DNA of 64,000 bases from Vibrio owensii CAIM 1854 = LMG 25443 (GCF_000817815.1 NZ_JPRD01000025.1:62001-126000), one strand, 5' to 3'. Positions 10,073-19,303 are shown, counted from the first letter of the stretch. The notes: generated by a model from the sequence alone, not told the origin. Program-made: numbers and translations.

Positions 10073-10106
10073 ATAAAAAAGCCCGAAGTAGAACTTCGGG
10101 CTTTTG
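10073..10106. terminator. Bidirectional intrinsic terminator after yccA
   Basis: GCCCGAAG (10081-10088) and CTTCGGGC (10094-10101) form an 8-bp stem with A and T runs on the two sides. It lies just past the yccA stop. Confidence 0.9.
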
Positions 10107-10128
10107 ATTTTTAGTTCAATCTAACGAA

Positions 10129-10791
10129 TTAATCGTCGTTCATGATGCCTAGGATGCTTAGTAGGCTGATGAAGATGTTGTAGATTGAAACGTATAGCGT
10201 AATCGTTGCAGAGATGTAGTTTGTTTCGCCGCCACGGATGATGCCTTGAGTAGTCATCAGAATTGCCATGGTAGAGAACACAATGAACAAGCTGCTAAGT
10301 GCTAGATGCAGAATAGTTGATTGGATGAAGATGCTCGCAATCATACCTACAACTAGAACGACAAATAGTGACAACATAAGGCCGCCCATCATAGATAGGT
10401 CGCGCTTAGTTGTTAGAGCGTAAGCAGAAGCTGCCATGAATGACAGAGCGGTACCGCCTAGTGCTGTTAGAACAACGTCGCCCATACCAGCGCCGATGTA
10501 CATATTTAGAATTGGACCGATGGTGTAACCCAAGAAGCCTGTGAATAAGAATGTAAACACTAGACCCATGCTGTTGTTACGGTTTTTCTCAGTCAAGAAT
10601 AATAGACCGTAGAAACCAACCAACATCAGGATGATACCTGGACGTGGTAGGTTAAATGCCATAGACACGCCAGCCACAAGAGCTGACCATAGTAGAGTCA
10701 TAGAAAGTAGTGCATATGTATTACGCAGTACTTTGTTGGTTTGTAGAGCACTCTCTTGAGTAGTAGTGCGAGAAAACATAGGACTGTTCAT
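10129..10791 (-). CDS. yccA: Bax inhibitor-1/YccA family inner-membrane protein
   Basis: 220-residue integral membrane protein with seven predicted membrane segments, typical of the BI-1/YccA family. YccA of E. coli is a substrate and modulator of the FtsH protease. The N-terminus carries Ser/Thr-rich cytoplasmic residues, as in YccA. The C-terminus ends in acidic 'MNDD', consistent with the family's pore-region and C-terminal acidic residues. An AGGAAG Shine-Dalgarno precedes the ATG at 10791. The gene has its own terminator and a 350-bp upstream gap, so it is probably monocistronic. Confidence 0.9.
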   Translation of the reverse strand: MNSPMFSRTTTQESALQTNKVLRNTYALLSMTLLWSALVAGVSMAFNLPRPGIILMLVGFYGLLFLTEKNRNNSMGLVFTFLFTGFLGYTIGPILNMYIGAGMGDVVLTALGGTALSFMAASAYALTTKRDLSMMGGLMLSLFVVLVVGMIASIFIQSTILHLALSSLFIVFSTMAILMTTQGIIRGGETNYISATITLYVSIYNIFISLLSILGIMNDD

Positions 10792-11083
10792 AATCTTCCT
10801 CTATAAGGGACTGTCTTATCTTTAATATATAGACATATATGGGCCCGATAGTTCAAAAAATCAAGCCCGCCACATGTATATCTAGAACAAAATAATAATA
10901 GAAATAATGTGTTATGTATGTGGCAACTTGTAACACAATATTACCGCCTTGCATAGCGAAGAAAGGCTTACTATTCAAAGCTCTGAAGCGCAGCTCACGA
11001 AGTAGGTTGCAAGATTGCGCGAATTTACAACATCTTGAATCAACTGGACTTTCGTAACATGAGTGAATGTCGACCAGTTAAGC
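10792..11083. other. Noncoding gap upstream of yccA
   Basis: No credible coding frame. It presumably holds the yccA promoter near its right-hand side on the minus strand. A short inverted repeat GTGTTA/TAACAC (about 10907-10934) is the only structure I noticed. No known operator was recognised. Confidence 0.5.
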
Positions 11084-11116
11084 AAACAAAAAGCGCTGAT
11101 TTTGATGTCAGCGCTT
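11084..11116 (-). terminator. Intrinsic terminator of the aap operon
   Basis: AAGCGCTGA (11091-11099) and TCAGCGCTT (11108-11116) form a 9-bp stem, followed on the minus strand by TTTTTG. It lies after the aapP stop. Confidence 0.9.
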
Positions 11117-11142
11117 TACAATTTTAGCTATGTATCTAAGTT

Positions 11143-11892
11143 TTAATGGTGAAGGATTTGAGCTAAGAAGTTCTGGGTTCGATCCGATTGCGGATTCTCG
11201 AAGAAGTCGACAGGGTTGTTCTCTTCGATGATTTCACCCGCATCCATAAAGATAACTCGGTCAGCCACTTCTTTAGCAAAACCCATTTCGTGCGTTACAC
11301 ACAACATGGTCATGCCTTCTTCTGCCAGTTCGACCATTACATCAAGCACCTCGCGCACCATCTCAGGGTCGAGTGCCGATGTCGGCTCATCAAATAGCAT
11401 CACTTTAGGGCTCATACAAAGAGAGCGGGCGATCGCCACACGTTGTTGCTGACCACCGGAGAGCTGCCCCGGATACTTGTCGGCTTGGTCAGGGATCTTA
11501 ACGCGTTCTAAGTACTGCATTGCGATGGCTTCGGCTTCTTCTTTTGGCATTTTCTTCACCCAGATAGGGGCAAGCGTACAATTCTCCAAAACCGTTAGAT
11601 GAGGGAAGAGGTTAAAGTGCTGAAAACACATTCCCACTTCACGACGAACCGCCTCAATGTTTTTCAGGTCTTCTGTAAGTTCAGTGCCCGATACATAGAT
11701 GCTACCAGCTTGATGTTCTTCGAGACGGTTGATACAGCGAATCATGGTCGATTTACCTGAGCCAGATGGACCACAGATAACGATTTTCTCGCCTTTCTTT
11801 ACGTCTAGGTTGATGTTCTTTAGTACGTGAAACTCACCATACCACTTATTCATGTCCTTCAACTGGATCATATAATCTTGTTGTTGCGTCAT
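11143..11892 (-). CDS. aapP: General L-amino-acid ABC transporter, ATP-binding protein
   Basis: 249-residue ATPase of a polar-amino-acid importer. Walker [10 protein letters not shown] is at residues 41-49, the ABC signature LSGGQQQR begins at residue 144, and Walker B with DEPTSALD is near 164-173. It would couple ATP hydrolysis to uptake by AapQ/AapM. It is the last gene of aapJQMP (yhdWXYZ in E. coli). The start at 11892 follows an AAGGACG motif. The start is 23 bases after the aapM stop, so they are cotranscribed. Confidence 0.93.
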   Translation of the reverse strand: MTQQQDYMIQLKDMNKWYGEFHVLKNINLDVKKGEKIVICGPSGSGKSTMIRCINRLEEHQAGSIYVSGTELTEDLKNIEAVRREVGMCFQHFNLFPHLTVLENCTLAPIWVKKMPKEEAEAIAMQYLERVKIPDQADKYPGQLSGGQQQRVAIARSLCMSPKVMLFDEPTSALDPEMVREVLDVMVELAEEGMTMLCVTHEMGFAKEVADRVIFMDAGEIIEENNPVDFFENPQSDRTQNFLAQILHH

Positions 11893-11915
11893 AATACGTC
11901 CTTGATCTTAGTGAG

Positions 11916-13013
11916 TTATCGTTTGTGACCGGTATGCAATTTGTTTTCAAGCCATATCGAGTAACGCGACATGCCAAAACAGAATACCCAAAACACTAAC
12001 GCGACAAATACATAACTTTCGGTTGCGAAACCTAACCACTCTGGGTCGGTATTCGCAGCTTGTCCAATGCCCAGCACGTCAAACATACCAATAATAAGCA
12101 CAAGACTGGTGTCTTTAAACAGGCCGATAAACGTGTTCACGATAGAAGGGATAGTAATCTTCAGCGCCTGAGGCAAAATGATCAGTCCCATCTTTTTCCA
12201 GTAGGTAAGGCCGAGTGCGTCTGCAGCTTCATACTGGCCTTTAGGAATCGCCTGCAAACCACCACGTACCACCTCTGCCATATAAGCCGCACTGAACATG
12301 ACCACACCGATTAGCGCACGGATAAGCTTGTCAGTTTCTGAGCCTTGAGCCAAGAACAGAGGCAGCATTACCGAGGCCATAAACAGAACGGTAATAAGCG
12401 GAACACCACGCCACACTTCAATGTAAACGGTACAGATACTGCGAATAATTGGCATATCTGAGCGTCGACCAAGAGCTAGGGCAACACCAATTGGAAGTGA
12501 AACCACGATACCAACGAGTGCGATGATCAACGTAACTAATAGACCACCCCATTTGTGTGTCTCAACGACTTCGAGACCAAATACGCCACCGTAAAGCAAT
12601 GCGGCGATAATGAAAGGGTAAATGTTTACGAAGAACAACCAAATCCAAATGCGTTTTGGTGTTTTCTCGTAAGCGAGTAGCACTGTAAAGATCGCCAATG
12701 TGATGTAGAACAGGCGAGGGCGCCAGAGTTCAGCTTCTGGATAGAATCCATACATGAACTGCTCCCAACGCACGCTGATAAAAACCCAACATGCGCCTTC
12801 GCGTGTACAGTCATCTCTTGTTGTCCCGACCCAATCAGCATTAATGAACGCCCAATCAACGATATTCCAGAGTGCTGAGAATACGATGTAAGCAAGAATC
12901 AGTGTCACAATCGAGTTGATTGGGCCATTGAATAGATTTTTGCGTAGCCAACCTACGACACCAACCGTGTTTGCTGGCGGCGGGAGATCTGGCTGAAATT
13001 GATGTGTGCTCAT
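11916..13013 (-). CDS. aapM: General L-amino-acid ABC transporter permease AapM
   Basis: 365-residue inner-membrane permease of the HisM/AapM type. It has a long N-terminal part with several membrane segments. The conserved transport domain is about residues 160-360 and includes the EAA loop 'EVVRGGLQAIPKGQYEAADALGL', which contacts the ATPase. Its ATG (13011-13013) begins one base after the aapQ stop, and its Shine-Dalgarno (GGAGAGA) lies within the last aapQ codons, so translation is coupled. Confidence 0.93.
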   Translation of the reverse strand: MSTHQFQPDLPPPANTVGVVGWLRKNLFNGPINSIVTLILAYIVFSALWNIVDWAFINADWVGTTRDDCTREGACWVFISVRWEQFMYGFYPEAELWRPRLFYITLAIFTVLLAYEKTPKRIWIWLFFVNIYPFIIAALLYGGVFGLEVVETHKWGGLLVTLIIALVGIVVSLPIGVALALGRRSDMPIIRSICTVYIEVWRGVPLITVLFMASVMLPLFLAQGSETDKLIRALIGVVMFSAAYMAEVVRGGLQAIPKGQYEAADALGLTYWKKMGLIILPQALKITIPSIVNTFIGLFKDTSLVLIIGMFDVLGIGQAANTDPEWLGFATESYVFVALVFWVFCFGMSRYSIWLENKLHTGHKR

Positions 13014-13014
13014 A

Positions 13015-14220
13015 TTATCTCTCCACCAGTGCCACTTTACGGTTGTACAGGTTCATCAACGCAGAAGTAATCAAACTCAACGTCAAGTAAACGCCCATGG
13101 TCATTGCGATGATTTCAATCGCTTGTCCGGTCTGGTTCAACGTGGTACCAGCAAATACAGAAACCAGATCTGGATAACCAATCGCCATCGCCAGCGAAGA
13201 GTTCTTGGTTAGGTTCAGGTATTGGCTAGTAAGAGGAGGGATGATGATACGTAATGCCTGAGGAATCACGACCAGCTTAAGCGTTTTTGTGCGTGGTAAA
13301 CCAAGCGACATTGCTGCTTCAGTTTGGCCATGACTCACAGCGTTAATACCAGAGCGAACAATCTCAGCAATGAATGACGCGGTATAGACACTCAATGCCA
13401 ATAGAAGTGCAGCCAGTTCAGGAATGATGCTGATGCCTCCTCGGAAGTTAAAGCCTTTTAACTCTGGGTACTGCAAAGAGATCGGCATACCTGCGATGAA
13501 GTAAACAATCAAAGGAAGCCCAACAACTAATCCAAGCGCAATTCGGCCCATTGGCGTTTGTTGACCCGTTAAACGCTGCTTATTGTTTGCCCACACGTTG
13601 ATCAAAACCGTCGCAATGACGCCAAAGATCAGTGCAGCAATAACCAAGCCGCTTCCTGCTTCCATCACAGGAGCAGGGAAATACAAGCCACGAACGTTCA
13701 AAAAGATCGCTTCACCAAGGCTCATACTCTGTCTTGGTGATGGGAGCGCTTGAAGAACGGCGAAATACCAAAAAAAGATTTGTAGAAGTAGTGGGATATT
13801 TCGGAACGTTTCAATATATACCGCAGCTAATCGACTCACCAGCCAGTTGGAGGAGAGACGCGCGATACCCATAACAAAACCAATAACGGTTGCGAGGATA
13901 ATACCAAGCACAGAAACCAGTGCGGTATTAAGAAGGCCAACGACAAAGGTGCGTCCATAAGAGAACGTTTCGTCGTATTCGATAAGAGTCAGGCCGATCC
14001 CAAAGCCTGCTTCTTGATTAAGGAAACCAAAACCTGTTGCGATACCACGAGCATCAAGATTGGTCAGTGCATTGTTGATGATTGTGTAAAAGAAAAATAC
14101 CAGTGCGGCTACGGCAATGATCTGGAAAAGAGCGGAGCGAAAGGCTGGATTGTAAATCAGGCTCTTACTTCCGCTTGGTTTGGACATCGTACTTGGCGAT
14201 GCATCATTCGTCGGTTTCAT
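13015..14220 (-). CDS. aapQ: General L-amino-acid ABC transporter permease AapQ
   Basis: 401-residue inner-membrane permease that pairs with AapM. The EAA loop ('EIVRSGINAVSHGQTEAAMSLGL') lies near residues 285-310. The extended N-terminal half with extra membrane segments is typical of the Aap subfamily and not of the shorter HisQ/GlnP permeases. The start at 14220 has a GAGG motif 11 bases upstream. A terminator hairpin separates it from aapJ, so permease expression is expected to be lower than that of the binding protein. Confidence 0.93.
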   Translation of the reverse strand: MKPTNDASPSTMSKPSGSKSLIYNPAFRSALFQIIAVAALVFFFYTIINNALTNLDARGIATGFGFLNQEAGFGIGLTLIEYDETFSYGRTFVVGLLNTALVSVLGIILATVIGFVMGIARLSSNWLVSRLAAVYIETFRNIPLLLQIFFWYFAVLQALPSPRQSMSLGEAIFLNVRGLYFPAPVMEAGSGLVIAALIFGVIATVLINVWANNKQRLTGQQTPMGRIALGLVVGLPLIVYFIAGMPISLQYPELKGFNFRGGISIIPELAALLLALSVYTASFIAEIVRSGINAVSHGQTEAAMSLGLPRTKTLKLVVIPQALRIIIPPLTSQYLNLTKNSSLAMAIGYPDLVSVFAGTTLNQTGQAIEIIAMTMGVYLTLSLITSALMNLYNRKVALVER

Positions 14221-14261
14221 ACAGCGATAACCTCAAACCCTTATTTATAGATTCACTCACG

Positions 14262-14285
14262 AAAAAGGGCGGCATAAACCGCCCT
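14262..14285 (-). terminator. Intercistronic terminator between aapJ and aapQ
   Basis: GGGCGG (14267-14272) and CCGCCC (14279-14284) form a 6-bp GC stem, followed on the minus strand by TTTTTC. Partial read-through would give more AapJ than permease, a common arrangement for binding-protein operons. Confidence 0.8.
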
Positions 14286-14300
14286 GTGATAATCGTTGTA

Positions 14301-15329
14301 TTAGCGGATTGGTGGCGCGTACATGAAGCCGCCTGCATTCCATAGCGCGTTTACACCACGAGAAATTTTCAAAGGCGAACCTGTACCAACGGTACGCTCG
14401 AAGCTCTCACCGTAGTTACCGACTTGCTTGATAACTTGGTAGCCCCAATCGTCACGGATACCTAGGCCTTTACCTTTAGGGCCGTCCACACCAAGAATAC
14501 GTTTGATGTTTGGATCTTTCGATTTCAACATCTCATCTGCGTTCTTAGAGGTAATGCCGTACTCTTCTGCGTTCACCATCGCAAATAGAGTCCACTTCGC
14601 GATATTGAACCATTGGTCGTCACCTTGACGTACGACTGGGCCTAGTGGCTCTTTAGAGATGATCTCAGGAAGAACGGTAGCAGAAGAAGGGTCTTTCAAA
14701 TTCAGACGTAGCGCGTACAGACCAGATTGGTCAGTGGTTAGTACGTCACAGCGGCCAGCATCAAAACCTTTAGAAGTTTGCGCAGCAGTATCAAATACCA
14801 CTGGTTTGTATGCCATGCCTTGGTTACGGAAGTAGTCTGCAAGGTTTAGCTCAGTTGTTGTACCTGATTGAACACATACTGATGCGCCATCAAGCTGTTT
14901 TGCACTTGAAACACCAAGGTCTTTCTTAACCATGAAACCTTGACCGTCGTAGTAGTTCACGCCGACAAAGTTCAGACCAAGAGCCGTATCACGGTGTAGT
15001 GTCCAGGTGGTGTTACGTGAAAGCACATCGATTTCACCCGATTGTAGTGCAGTGAATCGTTCTTTCGCGGTTAGGGGTACATACTTAACTTTCGTTTTAT
15101 CCCCAAGAACGGCTGCAGCCAGTGCTTGGCAATATTCTACGTCGATACCTTCCCATTCACCTTTTGAGTTAGGGTTTGAGAAACCAGGTAGACCGGTACT
15201 AACGCCACAAGTAATAAAGCCTTGTTTTGTGACTTTGTCCAGAGTAGTGTCTGCTGCTTGAGCTGAAGTAGCCATCATGGCAGTAGAAGCCGCTACGACG
15301 GAAGCAAGAACTGTGAGTTTATTTGCCAT
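14301..15329 (-). CDS. aapJ: General L-amino-acid ABC transporter substrate-binding protein
   Basis: 342-residue periplasmic binding protein. It begins with a signal peptide ('MANKLTVLASVVAASTAMMATSAQA', cleavage after AQA near residue 25). The mature part starts 'ADTTLDKVTKQGFITCGVSTGLPGFSNPN', as in AapJ/YhdW. Two cysteines in the mature part may form a disulfide. I chose the ATG at 15329 because AGGAAGGA lies just upstream. An in-frame start at 15353 would add eight residues before the signal peptide. It is the first gene of aapJQMP and is likely to bind glutamate, glutamine, histidine and related amino acids. Confidence 0.93.
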   Translation of the reverse strand: MANKLTVLASVVAASTAMMATSAQAADTTLDKVTKQGFITCGVSTGLPGFSNPNSKGEWEGIDVEYCQALAAAVLGDKTKVKYVPLTAKERFTALQSGEIDVLSRNTTWTLHRDTALGLNFVGVNYYDGQGFMVKKDLGVSSAKQLDGASVCVQSGTTTELNLADYFRNQGMAYKPVVFDTAAQTSKGFDAGRCDVLTTDQSGLYALRLNLKDPSSATVLPEIISKEPLGPVVRQGDDQWFNIAKWTLFAMVNAEEYGITSKNADEMLKSKDPNIKRILGVDGPKGKGLGIRDDWGYQVIKQVGNYGESFERTVGTGSPLKISRGVNALWNAGGFMYAPPIR

Positions 15330-15790
15330 TTGTATCCTTCCTGTATGATCCATGTTAAATCAGGAGCGACCTGATACAACGTGTCCTGTTCGTTTGTATT
15401 TTCGTCCTACGTGATTGATTTTAGAAGAAACGGTCATCGTCAAATCAATCAGTTATAAGCGTAGGAAAGGATCTGCTAATTCTCAAATATATAATTTAAA
15501 AAGAGTTTTGGAGAGAAGTCACAACGTTCCTTGCGATTTAGAATGACGAAATGTTAATTGTTTGTAAATAGTGCAACTAATTGTCAGATTGGTGCATCAG
15601 AACAATCGATAAAAGAGGGATTAAAACAAGAGGATAATAATTTGTTATTAAAAGTGTCATTAGTGTAGGGTGGCTATGTAAGCCGAAAATTTGAACAAAT
15701 ATTATTTGTGAAGTCGAAACAAGGTGAAGTGATTGCCCCATTTTTGGTAGCATGAATTTCGATAGTTATTTGAAGTGATCATGGATTGAA
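15330..15790. other. Noncoding gap between divergent aapJ and siroheme synthase
   Basis: 461 bp with no convincing coding frame. It must hold the promoters of both divergent transcripts. AT-rich stretches (about 15480-15500) could be a -10 region for aapJ on the minus strand. A TGGTGCA half-site (about 15590-15596) resembles half of an NtrC site, but no second half or sigma-54 promoter is visible. Confidence 0.5.
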
Positions 15791-16711
15791 ATGCGATATT
15801 TTCCTCTGTTCTTAGATTTAGTGAATAAACCCGTGCTGGTTGTTGGTGGCGGTGAAGTGGCGAGCCGCAAAGTTGAGGCGTTACTTAAGGCTGGTGCTGA
15901 CATCACCATTGTGTCCCCAAGTCTTGTCGACTTTCTTGATAAACTTGCTCAAGAGCAGCAAGTGCATTGGATTCAACGTTTTTATTCAAGTGACCTTGTC
16001 ACAAAGTCTTTCATTCAAGTGTGGGCAACCACAGATAACCCAGAACTGAATCATCAGGTCTATAAAGACGCAAAAGAGTTGGGCATCTTAGTCAACGTTG
16101 TAGACGACAAGCCTTACTGTGATTTCATTACGCCTTCAATGATTAATCGCGGACGTATTCAAATCGCTATCTCGAGTGGCGGTGCGTCTCCTGTACTGAT
16201 CCGTAATATTCGAGAAAAGTTAGAAGCGATTCTGCCGCAAAATATGGGACTGATGGCGGAGTTTGCTAATTCAAAACGTAACTCGATTAAAGAAGCGCTA
16301 CCAAGCGTCGATCTACGCCGTAAGTTTTGGGAGAACTATTTCTCTCATCCTGAAGTAGAAAACGCGCGAGATAATCGTGAGCTTGAAACCATCTATCAAG
16401 AAACCATGGCAAAGCCTCTGGATGAAACGGGAAGCTGCACTTGGATTCAAGTGGGTAAAGATGTAGAGATGCTGCCGATCAAGGCTGTACGATACATGCA
16501 GCAAGCAGAATTGGCTCTTTACTCAACCAAATGCGAAGCAGATGTAATGGAGCTGGTAAGAAGAGATGCGGAACGTGAGGCATTTTCTAGCGCAACTGAA
16601 CTCTCTGACATGCTTAGAAAGGCCAAAGAAGAGCAACTTCGTGTTTGTGTATTCATCCCCCAAGGAACAAGTGAGTTTTCTCTCCTGCAAGGACAGGACC
16701 TTGTAATCTAA
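15791..16711 (+). CDS. Siroheme synthase-type precorrin-2 dehydrogenase / sirohydrochlorin ferrochelatase
   Basis: 306-residue protein whose N-terminal about 200 residues match the CysG-B/Met8 module. It has the NAD binding loop 'VLVVGGGEVASRKVEALL' (residues 16-33), the conserved 'VNVVDDKPYCDFITPSMINRG' and 'ISSGGASPVLIRNIREKLE', and the central dimerisation region. This module oxidises precorrin-2 and inserts iron to make siroheme for sulfite and nitrite reductases. It lacks the C-terminal CysG-A methyltransferase. The last about 90 residues are a different, unassigned extension. A separate uroporphyrinogen methyltransferase would be needed elsewhere. The gene is divergent from aapJ and ends at a strong terminator. 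Confidence 0.88.
   Translation: MRYFPLFLDLVNKPVLVVGGGEVASRKVEALLKAGADITIVSPSLVDFLDKLAQEQQVHWIQRFYSSDLVTKSFIQVWATTDNPELNHQVYKDAKELGILVNVVDDKPYCDFITPSMINRGRIQIAISSGGASPVLIRNIREKLEAILPQNMGLMAEFANSKRNSIKEALPSVDLRRKFWENYFSHPEVENARDNRELETIYQETMAKPLDETGSCTWIQVGKDVEMLPIKAVRYMQQAELALYSTKCEADVMELVRRDAEREAFSSATELSDMLRKAKEEQLRVCVFIPQGTSEFSLLQGQDLVI
15990..16002. other. matS-like site with one mismatch
   Basis: GTGACCTTGTCAC differs from the matS consensus GTGACRNYGTCAC only at position 6 (C in place of A or G). It lies inside the siroheme synthase gene. It may be chance. Confidence 0.3.
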
Positions 16712-16766
16712 TAAGAAGCGTACGTTCATAGCTTCTTGCAATAGTTAGAGGTTCAAAACAGACATA

Positions 16767-16803
16767 CAAAAACGCCGACGAACACTTCGCCGGCGTTTTT
16801 TAT
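16767..16803. terminator. Bidirectional intrinsic terminator
   Basis: A 12-bp stem with one mismatch (16771-16782 with 16786-16797) and a 3-base loop has A and T runs on the two sides. It separates the convergent siroheme synthase gene and yajQ. Confidence 0.9.
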
Positions 16804-16847
16804 TCCACTGTTCCCGTTCTCTTCATTAAGAGAATAGGAGAGCGCAA

Positions 16848-17330
16848 TTAATCACGGAAGTTGTTGTACTGAAATGGGATACCCATCTCTGCTTCACGGA
16901 TCGTTGCAATCGTCGCTTGCAAGTCGTCACGCTTCTTACCCGTTACGCGCAGTTTCTCGCCTTGGATAGACGTTTGAACTTTAAGCTTTGCGTCTTTGAT
17001 TAGTTTAACTAGCTTTTTCGCTGTTGGCGTATCAATACCTTGGCGGAAAGCAACGTTTTGGTGCCAGTTCTTACCCGTCGCTTCTGGATTTTTTGCATCC
17101 ATAGCGTTCGCATCAATGTTACGCTTCGCCAAGTGGCTACGTAGGATGTCACGCATTTGCTTAAGTTGGAACTCGCCTTCTGCTGACACTTTTACATTTT
17201 CTTCTACTAGCTCAAAGCTCGCATTCACATTGCGGAAATCGAAACGAGTAGACAATTCACGGTTAGCGTTATCAACCGCGTTACGTAGTTCAACGGTATC
17301 GATTTCTGAAACAATATCAAACGATGGCAT
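16848..17330 (-). CDS. yajQ: YajQ-family nucleotide-binding protein
   Basis: 160-residue cytoplasmic protein. It opens '[33 protein letters not shown]', diagnostic of YajQ, and ends '[12 protein letters not shown]'. The fold is two ferredoxin-like domains. Members bind nucleotides, and some (Xanthomonas) bind cyclic di-GMP and act in regulation. The exact role in Vibrio is not known. An AAGGAAT motif precedes the ATG at 17330. It lies 32 bases downstream of the DAHP synthase gene on the same strand and may be cotranscribed with it. Confidence 0.93.
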   Translation of the reverse strand: MPSFDIVSEIDTVELRNAVDNANRELSTRFDFRNVNASFELVEENVKVSAEGEFQLKQMRDILRSHLAKRNIDANAMDAKNPEATGKNWHQNVAFRQGIDTPTAKKLVKLIKDAKLKVQTSIQGEKLRVTGKKRDDLQATIATIREAEMGIPFQYNNFRD

Positions 17331-17362
17331 GAAGATTCCTTGATTATCTTGTTATAGGGAAA

Positions 17363-18415
17363 TTACTTACTGGATTTTACTGCTTCTGCCAGCATATCTA
17401 GCATAGTCACAGTATCATCCCAACCTAGACATGGGTCAGTAATCGACTGGCCGTAAGTTAGGTTGTGAATATCAGTCATTGGCTGATTGCCTTCTTTAAT
17501 GAAGCTCTCTGCCATGATACCCGCAATGCGAGTACTGCCTGATTTAATCTGTTCACAAATGTCTTGTGCAACTTCAATTTGCTTGCGGTGCTGCTTCTGA
17601 CAGTTTGCGTGGCTGAAGTCTACAATCAAACGTTGTGGCAAGTCGAATTCTGCAAGCGCTTCACACGCTTGTTTCACTGACGCTTCATCAAAGTTTGGAC
17701 CTTTCTCACCACCACGAAGAATGATGTGACCATATGGGTTACCACTTGTGCGGTAAACTGTCATACGACCATTCTTATCTGGCGAGTAAAAGTAATGTGA
17801 TGCTTTAGACGCACGAATCGCATCAATCGCAATTTTCACGTTACCGTTTGTACCGTTCTTGAAGCCAACTGGGCAAGATAGGGCAGACGCCATTTCACGG
17901 TGAATTTGTGACTCTGTTGTACGAGCGCCAATCGCGCCCCACGTAATCAGATCAGCAATGTACTGGCCTGTGATCATATCAAGAAACTCAGTAGCCGTTG
18001 CAAGACCAAGCTTGTTGATATCCAGTAGCAATTTACGAGCTTTATGAAGGCCAGCTTCAAGTGCGTATGAACCATCTAGGTTAGGGTCCGTGATAAGACC
18101 TTTCCAACCAACAACGGTACGAGGCTTCTCAAAGTAAGTACGCATAACGATGAACAGTTCATCTTTGTACTTATCTTGAATGTCCGCAAGACGAGTTGCG
18201 TAGTCAATTGCCGCTTCAGTGTCGTGCACTGAACATGGGCCAACGATAGCAAGGATACGGTCATCCTCACCAGTCAAAATCTTCTCAATTTGTCGACGAG
18301 ATTGAGCAATACGGTCTGCTACATCATCAGTGATTGGATGTACGCTACCTAGCTCTGCGGGTGTCGGCATTGGACCCAAAGGTTGGGTTCTCAATTCATC
18401 TGTTTTAATAGGCAT
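17363..18415 (-). CDS. 3-deoxy-7-phosphoheptulonate synthase, class I
   Basis: 350-residue enzyme that condenses phosphoenolpyruvate and erythrose 4-phosphate, the first step of the shikimate pathway. Class I (AroFGH) hallmarks are present: 'IVGPCSVHD' with the metal-binding cysteine (near residue 60), 'RTYFEKPRT', 'GARTTESQIHREMAS', 'KNGTNGN' and 'DFSHANCQKQH'. The N-terminal about 40 residues, which carry the allosteric site, differ from E. coli AroG. I do not assign the Phe, Tyr or Trp sensitivity. No leader peptide or clear TyrR box was recognised upstream. Confidence 0.93.
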   Translation of the reverse strand: MPIKTDELRTQPLGPMPTPAELGSVHPITDDVADRIAQSRRQIEKILTGEDDRILAIVGPCSVHDTEAAIDYATRLADIQDKYKDELFIVMRTYFEKPRTVVGWKGLITDPNLDGSYALEAGLHKARKLLLDINKLGLATATEFLDMITGQYIADLITWGAIGARTTESQIHREMASALSCPVGFKNGTNGNVKIAIDAIRASKASHYFYSPDKNGRMTVYRTSGNPYGHIILRGGEKGPNFDEASVKQACEALAEFDLPQRLIVDFSHANCQKQHRKQIEVAQDICEQIKSGSTRIAGIMAESFIKEGNQPMTDIHNLTYGQSITDPCLGWDDTVTMLDMLAEAVKSSK

Positions 18416-18811
18416 GTTATAGCTTTATTCTCTATTGCGAAGCGGTAAAGATAACGGAATTATAGTTAGGAATAAACCGTTTCACGGGATTCTTATCTAG
18501 TAAATACCGAAATGTATGTAATGCTGTGGCTTATCATAAATGATAGTTATGTATAAATGACAAAAACGGCGGCAGAGATCAATACATAGTCGTTTGAATT
18601 TATAACTAGTTTTTCTATTTAGTAACACGCAAATTTGGCATTTTAAGCGTTAGAGCTAGGTGTGGTGGGTGTTTCATATTCAACGTAAAGCCTTACAGGA
18701 AAGAAACCGATTGCTAAATTGCCTACGTAGATCGATTTCTCGTTAACATTTCTTTGACATTTTAGCGCTTCATTGATTAACTGGTCTGACTAGTCTGGTA
18801 AGGAGACCAAG
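18416..18811. other. Noncoding gap between divergent genes
   Basis: 396 bp with no credible frame. On the minus strand a TATAAT lies at 18459-18464 and may be the -10 for the DAHP synthase gene. On the plus strand a consensus -35 TTGACA lies at 18754-18759 with a weak -10 (TTAACT) 17 bp further on, a possible promoter for the DUF4442 gene. Confidence 0.5.
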
Positions 18812-19303
18812 ATGTTATCTGCTGTTCGCCGTGCAAATCTTTACTTAAACCTTTTTGGCTTTTCTAAAGTTCCACTTATCTGGTTGTGTAGACCAAAGAT
18901 CCTTGCCATCGATGATCAACACGTTGAAGTTAAAATTCCATTAAAGCGAAGAACGAAGAACCATCTCAATAGTATGTACTTTGGTGCGCTTGCTGTTGGT
19001 GCTGATGTCGCTGGTGGCTTTCTTGCTATGAGTAAAGCAGAAGAGCAGGGAGAGCGTATCTCTCTTGCTTTTAAAGGCGTGACAGCTGAGTTTCTAAAAC
19101 GTCCTGAAGGCGACGTGCATTTTGTGTGTCACGATGGTCCATTGATTGATGAAATGTTGCGAATGACATTAGAAACTGGCGAACGTATCAATCGAGATGT
19201 GAAGATCACCGCCTTGTGTCCGAGCATTAATGGTAATGAACCTATGGCCGAGTTTTCTCTTACGCTTTCCATAAAAAAAGCAGCTAAAAAACAAGCTGCT
19301 TAG
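18812..19303 (+). CDS. DUF4442 / PaaI-type hotdog thioesterase-like protein
   Basis: 163-residue protein with the pattern of DUF4442, a branch of the hotdog thioesterase superfamily. Motifs are 'NHLNSMYFGALAVGADVAGGFLAM' (the usual catalytic-loop and helix region, about residues 50-75) and 'TAEFLKRPEGDVHF'. It may hydrolyse an acyl-CoA or acyl-ACP, but no substrate can be deduced. A strong AAGGAGA Shine-Dalgarno precedes the ATG. The Lys/Ala-rich C-terminus (KKAAKKQAA) is encoded by a hairpin that also serves as the terminator of the convergent gene. Confidence 0.8.
   Translation: MLSAVRRANLYLNLFGFSKVPLIWLCRPKILAIDDQHVEVKIPLKRRTKNHLNSMYFGALAVGADVAGGFLAMSKAEEQGERISLAFKGVTAEFLKRPEGDVHFVCHDGPLIDEMLRMTLETGERINRDVKITALCPSINGNEPMAEFSLTLSIKKAAKKQAA
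19272..19301 (-). terminator. Intrinsic terminator embedded in the neighbouring coding sequence
   Basis: AGCAGCT (19279-19285) and AGCTGCT (19294-19300) form a 7-bp stem. On the minus strand a run of seven T follows (19272-19278). It terminates the gene at 19326-20678, but lies wholly inside the last codons of the convergent DUF4442 gene. Confidence 0.8.

Noticed and set aside
15580..15600. NtrC site before aapJ
   Set aside because: Only one TGGTGCA half is present and there is no sigma-54 promoter.
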